64,000 nt of DNA, taken from NCBI GenBank assembly GCA_016213785.1, contig JACQZQ010000025.1, forward strand, positions 62,001 to 126,000. The letters are read 5' to 3'. Source of the DNA: Acidobacteriota bacterium (GTDB taxonomy: Bacteria; Acidobacteriota; Blastocatellia; Chloracidobacteriales; JADJPF01). The position numbers and the translations under genes are program-made. The notes below the pieces were generated by a model that did no database searches, had not been told where the DNA came from, and was given only the letters and a program-made list of their open reading frames with translations. Each line of letters starts with the position of its first letter. Position 1 is the stretch's first letter. This document shows, in pieces, positions 55,218 to 64,000 of the stretch.

Positions 55218-56698
55218 TGTTTTTTACTCCAAAAAATTTTGAAGAATTCGCCCTAATGGCTAAACAAGGAAATGTTATTCCTGTAGCTAAAAGAGTCCCT
55301 GCTGATTTGCTTACTCCTGTAGCAGCTTACTTGCGTCTACAAGATAATAATCCTTACTCATTTCTTTTAGAATCAATTGAAGGCGGAGAACAAGTTGCTC
55401 GTTACTCATTTCTTGGGGTTAAACCTCATTTAATAATGAGAGTTCATGGCCGTACAGTAGAATCTATTTCCAATGGTCAAGTAGAGCGTTTGCCTGGAAC
55501 ACTCCTAGATGCACTGCGCTTATATCTTGGTCAATTAATTCCAGTTAAAGTATCTGACTTACCGCCATTTACAGGTGGAGGCGTAGGTTACTTAAACTAT
55601 GATATGGTACGCTGGTTTGAGCGTATCCCAAACAAAAACCCAGATGAGCTAAAAATTGATGATGCTTTAATTATGTTTTTCTCTTCAATTTTAGCTTTTG
55701 ATCATGTTAAACAACAACTCATTATTATTGTTAATACCTTTACTCAAGGTATAACCACAGGCTTAGAGTCAATATACCAAAGCGCATTACAAGAAATTTT
55801 TGAAATAGAAAAACTACTACAAAAACCCATAAGTATGGCTCCAAGCCAAAAACAACCTCAAGTATTACGTGTTAGATCTAATTTTACTAAAGACCAATTT
55901 GAGGCCGCAGTAGTTCAAGCTAAGGAATATATTAAAGCTGGCGATATATTCCAAGTTGTTTTATCTCAGCGATTTGAAGCAACCATAAGCAGTTCTGCAT
56001 TTCAAATTTACCGAGCATTACGTATGATAAACCCATCTCCCTATATGTTTTACTTAGGTATGGGAGATATGTCACTTGTTGGTGCATCTCCAGAAATGCT
56101 AGTAAGATCTAAGGATCGCAAGCTTGAGTATCGCCCTATTGCAGGAACACGCCCTAGAGGAGCAGATGATGTTGAAGATGCACTCTTAGGCGAGGAACTT
56201 CGTGCTGATGAAAAAGAAGTTGCTGAACATATTATGCTTGTTGACTTAGGGCGTAATGACTTAGGGCGAGTTTCTGAAATTGGTTCTGTAGAAGTTCTAG
56301 ACTTAATGTCTATTGAGCGCTATTCTCATGTTATGCATATGGTATCAAAATTACGTAGCAATTTACGAGTAGGTAATGACTGTTTTGATGCTTTAATGGC
56401 TTGTTTTCCTACAGGAACAGTTTCAGGAGCACCAAAAGTTCGTGCTCTAGAAATTATTGATGAATTAGAACCTAGCCGCCGAGGCCCATATGCAGGTGCA
56501 GTAATGTATCTAGATTATTCAGGGAATCTTGATTCTTGTATTGCTATTCGTACAATTTTAGTAAAAGATAACAAAGCTTATATTCAAGCTGGTGCTGGAA
56601 TTGTTGCTGATTCTGTTCCAGAAAAAGAATATATTGAAACTGTAAATAAAGCTCGTGCTTTACTTAAGGCTGTAGAGATTGCAGAAAAAGAACTGTAA
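55217..56698 (+). CDS. trpE: Anthranilate synthase component I TrpE
   Basis: A 493-residue chorismate-utilising enzyme that makes anthranilate using ammonia from TrpG. The N-terminal LLESIEGGEQVARYSFLG is the tryptophan feedback site (LLES motif). The catalytic half shows FQVVLSQRFE, SPYMFYL, GASPEMLVR, PIAGTRPRG, VDLGRNDLGRV, CFPTGTVSGAPK and IQAGAGIVADS, all canonical. The TAATG overlap with hisIE places it in the same unit. Its glutaminase partner trpG lies 5.2 kb downstream, after a kinase and a cyclophilin gene. It could alternatively serve as PabB, but feedback and sequence favour TrpE. Confidence 0.95.
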   Translation: MFFTPKNFEEFALMAKQGNVIPVAKRVPADLLTPVAAYLRLQDNNPYSFLLESIEGGEQVARYSFLGVKPHLIMRVHGRTVESISNGQVERLPGTLLDALRLYLGQLIPVKVSDLPPFTGGGVGYLNYDMVRWFERIPNKNPDELKIDDALIMFFSSILAFDHVKQQLIIIVNTFTQGITTGLESIYQSALQEIFEIEKLLQKPISMAPSQKQPQVLRVRSNFTKDQFEAAVVQAKEYIKAGDIFQVVLSQRFEATISSSAFQIYRALRMINPSPYMFYLGMGDMSLVGASPEMLVRSKDRKLEYRPIAGTRPRGADDVEDALLGEELRADEKEVAEHIMLVDLGRNDLGRVSEIGSVEVLDLMSIERYSHVMHMVSKLRSNLRVGNDCFDALMACFPTGTVSGAPKVRALEIIDELEPSRRGPYAGAVMYLDYSGNLDSCIAIRTILVKDNKAYIQAGAGIVADSVPEKEYIETVNKARALLKAVEIAEKEL

Positions 56699-56853
56699 TT
56701 AATAAAAATATTCCGATTAATTTTATCCTAAACTATATTTTAACAGCCTTCTAAGGCTTAAGAATAAAACAATAAAAATATTAAAAACAGCTTAAAGTGT
56801 AAATTTTAAGTAACATTAGTAGCTTTCACTTAAGAGAAGACTAAATATTTTTT

Positions 56854-59800
56854 ATGAAACGCTGCCCAAATTGCCACCAAGAATATAATGATGGGGTAAG
56901 TATGTGTCCTAGCGATGGACAGTCATTAATGCTTAACCCTGATCCTATGCTAGGCAAATTGCTTGAAGGGAAATATCGTCTAGAAAGCTGTATTGGCGTT
57001 GGTGGAATGGCAACAGTTTATTTAGCCACTAGAACACAAATTGGTGATAACGTTGCAGTTAAAATTCTTAATGAAGAGTCTTTGAAAAACCCTTTAGCCG
57101 TAGCTAGATTTCGTCGTGAAGCACAGGCCGCAGCACGTATTCATCATAACTCTGTAGTTACTATTCATGACATGGGAAATTTACCTGAAGGTAACACCTT
57201 CTTGGTAATGGAATATATCCGAGGTCATAGCCTAAGAGATGAATTAAAACAGAATAAAACCCTATCAGTTGCTAGAGCTATCTCTTTAATGAGTGCAGTT
57301 TGTAATGCAGTGCATGCTGCACATGATGCAGGAATTATTCACCGCGACCTTAAACCAGAAAACATAATGGTACAAAAGTTTTCTGATGATAGCGAGACTG
57401 TAAAAGTAGTAGATTTTGGTGTAGCAGAACTACGCGAACATGTAATTAGTGATGCTCTTACCAAACTAACCGAAGCAGGAATGATGGTAGGAACTCCTTA
57501 CTATATCTCTCCTGAACAATGCCGAGGAGAACCACTTGACCCTAGGGCAGATATTTACAGCCTAGGTATTATCCTATATGAACTACTTGCAGGCCATGTT
57601 CCTTTTCGTGGTAGAACACTTTCTGCTGTAATTATCCAACATGCAACAGAACCCCCTCCACTACTTCGCAAAATACGCCCAGATGTTAGCGAAGGGGTAG
57701 AGTCTGTAATTTTACGTGCACTAGCAAAAGATCGTAATCAGCGTCCAGTAACAAGCCGCGAAATGGGACAACTCTTAGAACAAGCCCTAGCTGGTATAAC
57801 ACTTTCTGAACCAGTAGATATTATCCTTGAAGCAATTCCCCATACTGAAAACCATAATACAGAACAAAAATTTTCTAGTCCTTCTAAAACAGGTGCAAAC
57901 ATCTCTGCACGTAAAAGCGGGTTACTTAATTATGATAGTTTAACCGGCTTACACTCTCATGCCTTCTTTATGCGCAACCTAGAAGAAAATACCCTTAGGT
58001 GTGCCCAGCTTAATGAGTCTCTTGGAGTAATAATTTTTGGTGTAGATAAATTTAAACGTATTAATAACACTTATGGCTATTTGCTAGGAGATTTACTACT
58101 TAGAGAAGTAGGGCATTTACTATGTCAAAACCTTCCAGAACAAATGGTTCTATGCCGTGCACCTGGTGATGGGTTTACAACTATGGCTGTTACTAAACAA
58201 AGCGAATTAGTAACACAATTAGCAACCAAATTAATCTTAAAAATAAAACAAACTCGTTTTCTCACTAAAGAATTACCCGAAGGACTAGAAATAACTTTAT
58301 CTGCTGGAGTAGCCTTTTATCCTGAAGACACCTTAGATCCAATAGATCTTTTTGAAATAGCAAAACATTCTTTAGCAACAGCTAAAACCATTGGGGCAGG
58401 ACAAGTTGCCCGTAAAGGCTCTAGTGGAGAGTTAAGCTATTTACCAAACCAAAATGAGCCTCAAATTCAATTTGAAAGCTTTGTTGGTCGCAGCATTGAA
58501 CTAGAAAAACTCCAACGTGGCTTTGACCAAAGCGTAGCAGGCCGAGGTCGTTTTGTACTTATTACAGGTGATGCAGGTCTTGGTAAAACCCGACTTGTAG
58601 AAGAGTTTCGCCGTCAATTAGCTGGTAAAGATGTTTTATTTCTTCAAAGCCGATTTTATGAGTCTGGTGGCTCTATCCCATATAAAGCTTTTTGTGATTC
58701 TTTACGAGGATCATTGCATTACTTAATGGAATATACTCCTGAAGACACCCAAATAGTATTTGGCTCAATGGCAGATAAAGTAATTACTGATTTTAGTACT
58801 AACGACCCTCTTTCTTTACTTCTAAATACAGATCCTAACTACAGTGCAAACGCGGAGCAAGAAAAATACCGTATTTTTGATTATTTAGTACGTATTTATT
58901 TAAATTTATCTAAGTTACGACCTATTATTTTATTTTTAGATGATCTGCAATGGGCTGATGAACTTACATTAGACTTTCTTGCTTACTTAATGAGAAATAC
59001 TACTGGAGAGCGTATATTTTTCCTTGCAACTTCTAGAGAATGGGAACTTACCAATGAAAGTAACCCTGTTCGAGGTTGGTTAAGGCAAATGAGCCGCTAT
59101 GGCAATCAAGAACAAATTAAACTTTCTCCTTTAACAGAAACAGAAATCGCTAAAGTGATGGAGTCAATGTTTGGCTCTATTGATATTTCCCAGGAAATGC
59201 TTAGTAGACTTTGCCAAGAAACTAAAGGCAATCCATTTTATTTTAATGAGATAATTCGTCTACTTTTAGAAGAAAAAGCAATTGAATGGTTTGATGGGTG
59301 TTGGCATTGTAAAGATGTAAATGAAATTCGGCTTCCAACCTCTGTAGTTGATTTAGTAGAAGCTCATTTAATTAAACTAGCTTCTCAAGACCTAGAGGTT
59401 TTTACTCAAGCAGCTATCTTAGGGGATGAGTTTACCTTTGAAACCCTCCAAGCTGTAACAGAAATAGATGAAGACCAACTTTTAGGAGTTATCGAAGCTG
59501 GGCTTAGAGAATATATTTTAAGAGAAGAACCTAGCACACGAGAAGACCGCTATTCTTTCTATCACAGCACTGTTAGAAAAGTACTTTATGAGCGCACTAG
59601 CCGCCGTCGCCGTAAACGCTTACATCAACAAATAGGCAATAAATTAGAGGGTCTTTATGCTGATCGTGCCAATAAAATCGCTGCTGAACTAGTCTATCAC
59701 TACTACAATGCAGAAGATTACGAGCATGCTTTAAGTTATGCAGTAGAAGCAGGCAATCTAGCCTGGCGAGCAATGGCATTTTCTGAGGCAGCAAAATATT

Positions 59801-61101
59801 ATGCTTGGGCAGAAAAATCTATTCAAAACCTTACAGCCTCACTTAAAGATGAAAGTCGTACAACTGGTAGTAACCAAGTCTTGCAATTGGCTGCCTGTGG
59901 GCTGCAAATCGAAGCCGACCGAATGGCCCAATATCATCTAAATTATGGTCAGCTTTTTATGCAGCTTGGAACTCATCAACGAGCAGAATCTCAACTTAGA
60001 CAAACCCTAGACCTTGCCCGACAAGTCCGTTCATTAAAGCTTGTTGGACGGGCTTTTACTGCATTAGGGGAACTCTATCGCCAATATGGTCAACTATCTC
60101 GTGGGCTAGAATATGGGGAGCAAGGTCTTGCAGTTCTTACTTCAATAGAAGACTCTGAATGGGAAGTCCAATCTCTAATGGTCATAGGCGCTTCACACGA
60201 AGGTTTAGGTCATTTTTCTCAAGCCTTAGAGCAGTATGAAGGCGCTTTAGTTCTTGCACGTAAAATTAAAGACCGTTTCCAAGAAAGTAATGCTTTATGG
60301 GGAATGGGTGTAATTTATTTTAGACTTGGACAATATGATAAAGCCCATGATTCTGCTAAACGCGCTCTAGAAATTAGTACAGTAATAGGAGATCGTTTAG
60401 GTCAAGAACGAAGTCATAATTTAATAGGCGCAATATTACTAGAGATTGGTCAATTCCAAGAAGCCCTTAAAAACTTTGAGAAAGCTCTAAAAATTGCTCG
60501 TGATATGGGATATAGACTACGTGAAACTTCTACACTCAATAATATTGGTGAGCATTACCGTAGACAAATGCGGCATCAAGAAGCTTATGAATATTATCAG
60601 CAAGCATTATCTATTACTAAAGAAACCTTGGATAAACCTACACAAGCATCAATTTTACTTAATATAGGGCTACTCTATCAAAGCCAAGGTAATCATGAGA
60701 CTGCTCTAGCAGAATTTATTAAAGCACAGAAAATTATTCAAGAACTTGGACTTAGACCAACGGAGCTTGAAACTTTAGTAGCAATAGGCGATTCTCTATC
60801 AGCGATAAATAATATTAAAGATGCACAAAGTTATTATCAATATGGCCTAGATTTATCTCGCCAATCAGGTAGCCCTGTTTGTGAATGGCGTGCTTTATAT
60901 GGCCTAGCACGTTGTGAAATAGCTAAAAACCATAAAAATACAGCACTAAAACTCTTAAAAAAGACGGTAGAAGTAATTGATTCAATGTCTTCAGAACTAG
61001 CTACTTATGCTAACCGAGTAAGTTTTCTTAAAAATAAACAAATTGTTTATAATGATTTAGCAGAACTAGCCCAAGAATTAAGTAAGGATGGAGTTCTATA
61101 G
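56854..61101 (+). CDS. Ser/Thr kinase fused to pseudo-GGDEF, AAA-type ATPase and TPR domains
   Basis: A 1415-residue cytoplasmic signalling protein. Domains in order: a zinc-ribbon-like start (C4, C7, C18; the fourth ligand position is Asp), a Ser/Thr kinase at about 41-312 (GVGGMA loop 48-53, K70, HRD 163-165, DFG 187-189), a GGDEF-like domain at about 355-515, an ATPase (Walker A TGDAGLGKT ending at T579, Walker B ILFLDDLQWAD near 690-700), and a C-terminal TPR array at about 960-1400. The GGDEF active site reads RAPGDGF with the first Gly and Glu lost, and IND/GH residues read INN/GY, so it probably cannot make cyclic-di-GMP and may sense nucleotide instead. The layout recalls PknK/AcoK-type kinases. 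It lies between trpE and the cyclophilin, 2 bases before the latter. Confidence 0.93.
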   Translation: MKRCPNCHQEYNDGVSMCPSDGQSLMLNPDPMLGKLLEGKYRLESCIGVGGMATVYLATRTQIGDNVAVKILNEESLKNPLAVARFRREAQAAARIHHNSVVTIHDMGNLPEGNTFLVMEYIRGHSLRDELKQNKTLSVARAISLMSAVCNAVHAAHDAGIIHRDLKPENIMVQKFSDDSETVKVVDFGVAELREHVISDALTKLTEAGMMVGTPYYISPEQCRGEPLDPRADIYSLGIILYELLAGHVPFRGRTLSAVIIQHATEPPPLLRKIRPDVSEGVESVILRALAKDRNQRPVTSREMGQLLEQALAGITLSEPVDIILEAIPHTENHNTEQKFSSPSKTGANISARKSGLLNYDSLTGLHSHAFFMRNLEENTLRCAQLNESLGVIIFGVDKFKRINNTYGYLLGDLLLREVGHLLCQNLPEQMVLCRAPGDGFTTMAVTKQSELVTQLATKLILKIKQTRFLTKELPEGLEITLSAGVAFYPEDTLDPIDLFEIAKHSLATAKTIGAGQVARKGSSGELSYLPNQNEPQIQFESFVGRSIELEKLQRGFDQSVAGRGRFVLITGDAGLGKTRLVEEFRRQLAGKDVLFLQSRFYESGGSIPYKAFCDSLRGSLHYLMEYTPEDTQIVFGSMADKVITDFSTNDPLSLLLNTDPNYSANAEQEKYRIFDYLVRIYLNLSKLRPIILFLDDLQWADELTLDFLAYLMRNTTGERIFFLATSREWELTNESNPVRGWLRQMSRYGNQEQIKLSPLTETEIAKVMESMFGSIDISQEMLSRLCQETKGNPFYFNEIIRLLLEEKAIEWFDGCWHCKDVNEIRLPTSVVDLVEAHLIKLASQDLEVFTQAAILGDEFTFETLQAVTEIDEDQLLGVIEAGLREYILREEPSTREDRYSFYHSTVRKVLYERTSRRRRKRLHQQIGNKLEGLYADRANKIAAELVYHYYNAEDYEHALSYAVEAGNLAWRAMAFSEAAKYYAWAEKSIQNLTASLKDESRTTGSNQVLQLAACGLQIEADRMAQYHLNYGQLFMQLGTHQRAESQLRQTLDLARQVRSLKLVGRAFTALGELYRQYGQLSRGLEYGEQGLAVLTSIEDSEWEVQSLMVIGASHEGLGHFSQALEQYEGALVLARKIKDRFQESNALWGMGVIYFRLGQYDKAHDSAKRALEISTVIGDRLGQERSHNLIGAILLEIGQFQEALKNFEKALKIARDMGYRLRETSTLNNIGEHYRRQMRHQEAYEYYQQALSITKETLDKPTQASILLNIGLLYQSQGNHETALAEFIKAQKIIQELGLRPTELETLVAIGDSLSAINNIKDAQSYYQYGLDLSRQSGSPVCEWRALYGLARCEIAKNHKNTALKLLKKTVEVIDSMSSELATYANRVSFLKNKQIVYNDLAELAQELSKDGVL

Positions 61102-61103
61102 TT

Positions 61104-61868
61104 ATGCTAAAAAATAAATCAAAATATATTTATAAAATATGTTTCTCGTTATTAATAATCACCTTACTATTTTCTAATATAGCTCTAGCACAAAAGCGTA
61201 AGCCTAAAGCAAATACATCTTCTGAAAAAAATGTACCTGCTAAAACCCCTGAACCTGTTAAGACTCCTGAACCTATTAAACCACCTGAGCCTGAAATTAT
61301 TAAACCACCAGAAACTTCCTTGTCTATTGAAGAGATGGAAAAGCTTGTAGCAGTGATAGAAACAGCAGCAGGTGATATTACCCTAGAATTTTATCCGAAA
61401 GCAGCACCAAACCATGTAAGACAATTTATTTGGCTAGCTCGCTCAGGTTATTTTGAAGGAATGTCTATAAGTAGAGTATTGCCTAAGTTTATTATTCAAA
61501 GCGGAAATCCAGGTTCTTGGGAGGATACAAACCCTAATAAGAAAAAGCGTTTTGAAATACCTAAATTAAAAGCTGAATATGACGCAAATATTAAGCATGT
61601 TCGCGGAGTAATTTCCCTAGCCCGGCCAAATGGCGATCCTGATGGCGGGACAACGCATTTCTTTATTTGTGCACAAAAAGCACCTTCATTAGATGGACAA
61701 TACAGTGTTTTTGGAAGTGTAATAAAAGGGCTAGAAATAGTTGATCAATTAGCATCACTACCACTAATTGAAAATACAGATAAACCTGTTGATAGAGTTG
61801 AAGTTAGACATATAAAAATTCAAGAAAAAGCTATTGAAAAACCTATAGAAAACGAGCCTAAACAATGA
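61104..61868 (+). CDS. Exported cyclophilin-type peptidyl-prolyl isomerase
   Basis: A 254-residue protein. Residues 1-30 are a signal peptide ending in ALAQ; residues 32-72 are a proline-rich linker with TPEP/PPEP repeats. A cyclophilin domain (about 83-240) keeps the catalytic Arg in ISRVLPKFIIQSGNP, plus HVRGVISLAR, THFFICAQ and LDGQYSVFG; the usual Gln of SQFFI is His. It would act on proline peptide bonds outside the cytoplasm. It starts 2 bases after the kinase stop and overlaps trpG by four bases (ATGA), so all three are coupled in translation. Confidence 0.92.
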   Translation: MLKNKSKYIYKICFSLLIITLLFSNIALAQKRKPKANTSSEKNVPAKTPEPVKTPEPIKPPEPEIIKPPETSLSIEEMEKLVAVIETAAGDITLEFYPKAAPNHVRQFIWLARSGYFEGMSISRVLPKFIIQSGNPGSWEDTNPNKKKRFEIPKLKAEYDANIKHVRGVISLARPNGDPDGGTTHFFICAQKAPSLDGQYSVFGSVIKGLEIVDQLASLPLIENTDKPVDRVEVRHIKIQEKAIEKPIENEPKQ

Positions 61869-62434
61869 TCCTAGTAATTGATAATTATGATTCATTTACT
61901 TACAACATAGTACAATACTTAGGTGAATATAATCCTAACATTTATGTTTATCGCAATGATCAAATTACTATAGATCAGATTAAACAACTTAATCCTAAGC
62001 ATATTGTAATTTCCCCTGGCCCAGGCCGCCCAGAAGCCGCAGGAATAACAACTACAGTAATCAAAGAATTTGCAGGTAAAATTCCCATTTTAGGAATCTG
62101 CTTAGGCCATCAAGCAATAGGTTTAGTTTTTGGCGGTAATGTAATTTCAGCACCTTACCTTATGCATGGTAAAACTAGCGAAATCTGCCATGATGGGTTA
62201 ACAATTTTTCGTGGTCTAGAGTATCGTTTTTCTGCTACTCGCTATCATTCCCTAATAGTAGACCGTAATACTATTCCAGCAGATTTAGAGGTTTCCGCTA
62301 CAACTCCTGATGGCCTAGTAATGGGTTTACGCCATCGTCGTTATGTATGTGAAGGAGTTCAATTTCATCCTGAATCAATTATGACTAATAATGGAAAACA
62401 ACTTCTAAAAAATTTTCTCTCACTTTCAATTTAG
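61865..62434 (+). CDS. trpG: Anthranilate synthase glutaminase component TrpG (PabA-like)
   Basis: A 189-residue class I glutamine amidotransferase. The nucleophile is C79 in GICLGHQAIG; H168 and E170 in VQFHPES complete the triad. PGPGRPEAAG is the typical substrate loop. It supplies ammonia to TrpE and may also serve PabB in folate synthesis. It starts within the cyclophilin's stop region. Its separation from trpE by two signalling/folding genes is unusual. The transcript may end in the following non-coding region, though no hairpin terminator was found there. Confidence 0.93.
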   Translation: MILVIDNYDSFTYNIVQYLGEYNPNIYVYRNDQITIDQIKQLNPKHIVISPGPGRPEAAGITTTVIKEFAGKIPILGICLGHQAIGLVFGGNVISAPYLMHGKTSEICHDGLTIFRGLEYRFSATRYHSLIVDRNTIPADLEVSATTPDGLVMGLRHRRYVCEGVQFHPESIMTNNGKQLLKNFLSLSI

Positions 62435-62799
62435 ATTTTTTCTGGTCTACATTTATTTTTTAGATATTTTATCAGACATAGTTTTATGCCAACTTTGGCA
62501 GATTTGTCATAAATGGCAATTTGTCGCCTGCCAAAAATGGCAGACTTTTATTAATAAATACTTAGAATTCTAATAATGGCAGATGTTTTAACTAGTTTAT
62601 TTTCAATAGGTAGAAAACTCTGTATTGATTTTACCCTATCTAAGGAATAAAAATTGCCTTTGCCCAAAAACACTTTAGCTAAAAAGAATATCTAGCTTTC
62701 CCAATAATCATAGTTATAATACTGAACTAAGTTTGATATTCTAAGTTTAATTCTTAAATTCTATTTATCTAATCTTTGTTTAGAAAGTTAGCAAAATTT
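62435..62799. promoter_or_regulatory. Non-coding region with repeated TGGCA half-sites before the prepilin gene
   Basis: This gap of about 365 bases holds no gene. TGGCA occurs on the plus strand at 62496, 62514, 62538 and 62577, and its complement TGCCA at 62487 and 62529, i.e. six half-sites in 95 bases. Two pairs form inverted repeats: TGCCAACTTTGGCA at 62487-62500 and TGCCAAAAATGGCA at 62529-62542. They lie 220-310 bases upstream of the prepilin start, where an activator or repressor could bind. TGGCAATTTGTCGCC at 62514 looks like a sigma-54 site but the GG-to-GC spacing is one base short. The remainder is plain AT-rich sequence. Confidence 0.5.
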
Positions 62800-63363
62800 A
62801 TGAAAAACCATAAAGGATATTCCTTCCTAGAATTAGTCATTGTTCTAACAATAGTTGGTCTTGGGTTAATTATAATAGGTGTAAATATTGGTCGTGCTAC
62901 AATTGCGGCTAAAACTGAAAATGTTCTTATTGATATGGCTATTGCAGTTTCTACGGCTCAAAATGAAGCTAGACGTGGTGCTACAGATATAGGGAAACGA
63001 ACTTTTGATTTACAAAAAGCTGATATTAAGCCTCATTCGGGTGTAGTAGTTACAAGCCTTCCACCTCTTGACCTAAAAAGCCGTTGCTCAAGCTGTCCTA
63101 ATGCAGAGGCGGTTTTATGTGTTTCTGAACAAAGCTTTTGTCATTCAACTAAACCAACTTTTACTTTTAATAAATTTTCTGGAGAACTTACCCAAGCATA
63201 TGCAATTTTTGTTTTAAGCCAAAACCGCAACCTTGTCTTATTAATCACTCAAAAAGGTGAACTTTCAATAGCAGAGCTTATTAATGGACAGTGGCGTTCT
63301 CGCACAGACTTACAAAATCTCTTACCTCGCCAACAAAAAACACCCCTTATAGATAAAGGCTAA
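62800..63363 (+). CDS. Type IV prepilin-like / pseudopilin protein
   Basis: A 187-residue protein. I choose ATG 62800 over the TTG at 62776 because it gives the short leader MKNHKG typical of type IV pilins; cleavage falls after G6 and the mature protein starts Y-S-F-L-E with Glu at position 5. The hydrophobic helix LVIVLTIVGLGLIIIGVNI follows. The globular head has four cysteines (CSSCPNAEAVLCV, then FCH), likely two disulfides. It resembles GspH/FimT minor pseudopilins. It would be inserted in the membrane and assembled into a pilus or secretion pseudopilus. No pilus machinery gene lies in the window. Confidence 0.88.
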   Translation: MKNHKGYSFLELVIVLTIVGLGLIIIGVNIGRATIAAKTENVLIDMAIAVSTAQNEARRGATDIGKRTFDLQKADIKPHSGVVVTSLPPLDLKSRCSSCPNAEAVLCVSEQSFCHSTKPTFTFNKFSGELTQAYAIFVLSQNRNLVLLITQKGELSIAELINGQWRSRTDLQNLLPRQQKTPLIDKG

Positions 63364-63372
63364 GTAGGAGTG

Positions 63373-64000
63373 TTAATCTTCTATATCTTTATCTTGAAAG
63401 TCTTTTTGGATTTCAATCACTTTATCTTTAGAGTTCATTAGTGATATAACACAATCTTTATCTAATTTAGTTTTAGAAAGTCTTTCTAGCATAGCAAAAG
63501 CATCTTCATTTGACCAAGGAGTTTTATAAGGTCTTTTACTAGTTAAAGCATCAAAAATATCTGCTACTGCAATAATTCTTGCTTCTAAAGGGATTTCTCC
63601 ATTTTTTAGACCATAAGGATACCCATTTCCATCCATAGTCTCATGGTGACAAACAGCAATATTACGTAAAATATCTACTCCTTCAAAAGATTCTAAACTA
63701 AAATTTTCAATCATTAAGTTAATTATTGCTTTTCCTTTAAGTGTATGAGTTTTCATTACTTCAAACTCACTCTCTGTAAGTTTACCTGGTTTTAGTAAAA
63801 CACTATCAGGAATACCTATTTTTCCCACATCATGCATTGGGGAATACATATAAATCCATTCAATAAAGTCATCTTTTAAGTTATATATACCTGCTTTTGC
63901 TAGATCTTGAGCTATTAAGCGAGAAAACCTAGCCATTCTCTCTAAGTGCCCTCCTGTTTCAGGATCACGATAATGCACCATATCATTGGCTGTTTTAAGT
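63373..64000 (-). CDS. HD-GYP domain protein (partial, 5' end outside window)
   Basis: The frame runs from its stop at 63373 to the window edge, and the codons before the internal ATG at 63981 (LKTAND) continue the family pattern, so that ATG is not the true start. The visible 208 residues are an HD-GYP phosphodiesterase: YRDPETGGHLERM, MHDVGKIGIPD (HD pair), and HHETMDGNGYPYGL (HHE and GYP). All metal ligands look intact, so it should hydrolyse cyclic-di-GMP. Similar proteins (RpfG type) have an N-terminal receiver. It is convergent with the prepilin gene, 9 bases apart. Confidence 0.9.
   Translation of the reverse strand, partial: LKTANDMVHYRDPETGGHLERMARFSRLIAQDLAKAGIYNLKDDFIEWIYMYSPMHDVGKIGIPDSVLLKPGKLTESEFEVMKTHTLKGKAIINLMIENFSLESFEGVDILRNIAVCHHETMDGNGYPYGLKNGEIPLEARIIAVADIFDALTSKRPYKTPWSNEDAFAMLERLSKTKLDKDCVISLMNSKDKVIEIQKDFQDKDIED

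Noticed and set aside
62514-62528. Sigma-54-like promoter TGGCAATTTGTCGCC
   Set aside because: The GG and GC elements are one base too close, and the site lies nearly 290 bases from the prepilin start, so I do not call a sigma-54 promoter.
1-64000. tRNA, rRNA, CRISPR arrays, insertion sequences, prophage or defence islands
   Set aside because: All gaps between genes were read on both strands; no cloverleaf-like sequence, spaced repeat array, transposase, integrase or phage gene was found.

Overview
The window is 64 kb of AT-rich bacterial chromosome (about one third G+C by eye) with dense coding on both strands. It looks like a diderm: it carries a heptose-7-phosphate kinase for LPS core sugar, an RND efflux pump with adaptor, and many exported proteins. 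Large Ser/Thr kinases fused to TPR and ATPase domains, an NRSF-type mix of housekeeping and signalling genes, and secreted Ig-repeat metalloproteases would fit Acidobacteriota (perhaps a low-GC Blastocatellia relative). That placement is inference from gene style, not a database match. No tRNA, rRNA, CRISPR array, insertion sequence or phage gene was seen.

Layout. 1-1520: 5' part of a membrane Ser/Thr kinase (minus). 1909-4821: FtsK translocase (minus). 4896-9251: two adjacent histidine kinases, one a double-receiver hybrid (minus). 9466-11961: secreted metalloprotease with Ig-like repeats (minus). 12186-28126: a plus-strand block of exported or membrane-anchored proteins, namely an unknown secreted protein, a beta-propeller protein, a VIT/vWA protein, a 2565-residue TPR protein and two unknown anchored proteins. 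The last five are closely spaced and look like one operon. This is the most promising uncharacterised system in the window. 28133-36670: small mixed units (HMA metal-binding protein and rhomboid protease, YdjM-like membrane hydrolase, patatin, Fur, a 42-residue zinc-ribbon protein, RimI-like acetyltransferase, GspG-like domain protein, heptose kinase, ThiL). 36654-43218: aminotransferase, then a TetR-controlled RND efflux operon. 43271-44474: MoaB/CinA-like protein and a rhodanese. 44620-50658: mutS2-dnaG-rpoD (minus). 50938-52950: anchored parvulin foldase, closed by a strong terminator.

53054-62434 is a plus-strand run that mixes histidine and tryptophan biosynthesis with signalling: hisF, a zinc-ribbon membrane protein, hisIE, trpE (sharing one base with hisIE), a 1415-residue kinase/pseudo-GGDEF/ATPase/TPR protein, an exported cyclophilin, and trpG (overlapping the cyclophilin by four bases). 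62435-62799 is a non-coding region with repeated TGGCA half-sites in front of a type IV prepilin-like gene. The window ends inside an HD-GYP protein on the minus strand.

Several start codons were moved from the longest possible reading frame to an internal ATG because of Shine-Dalgarno position or signal-sequence logic; each such choice is stated in the entry.
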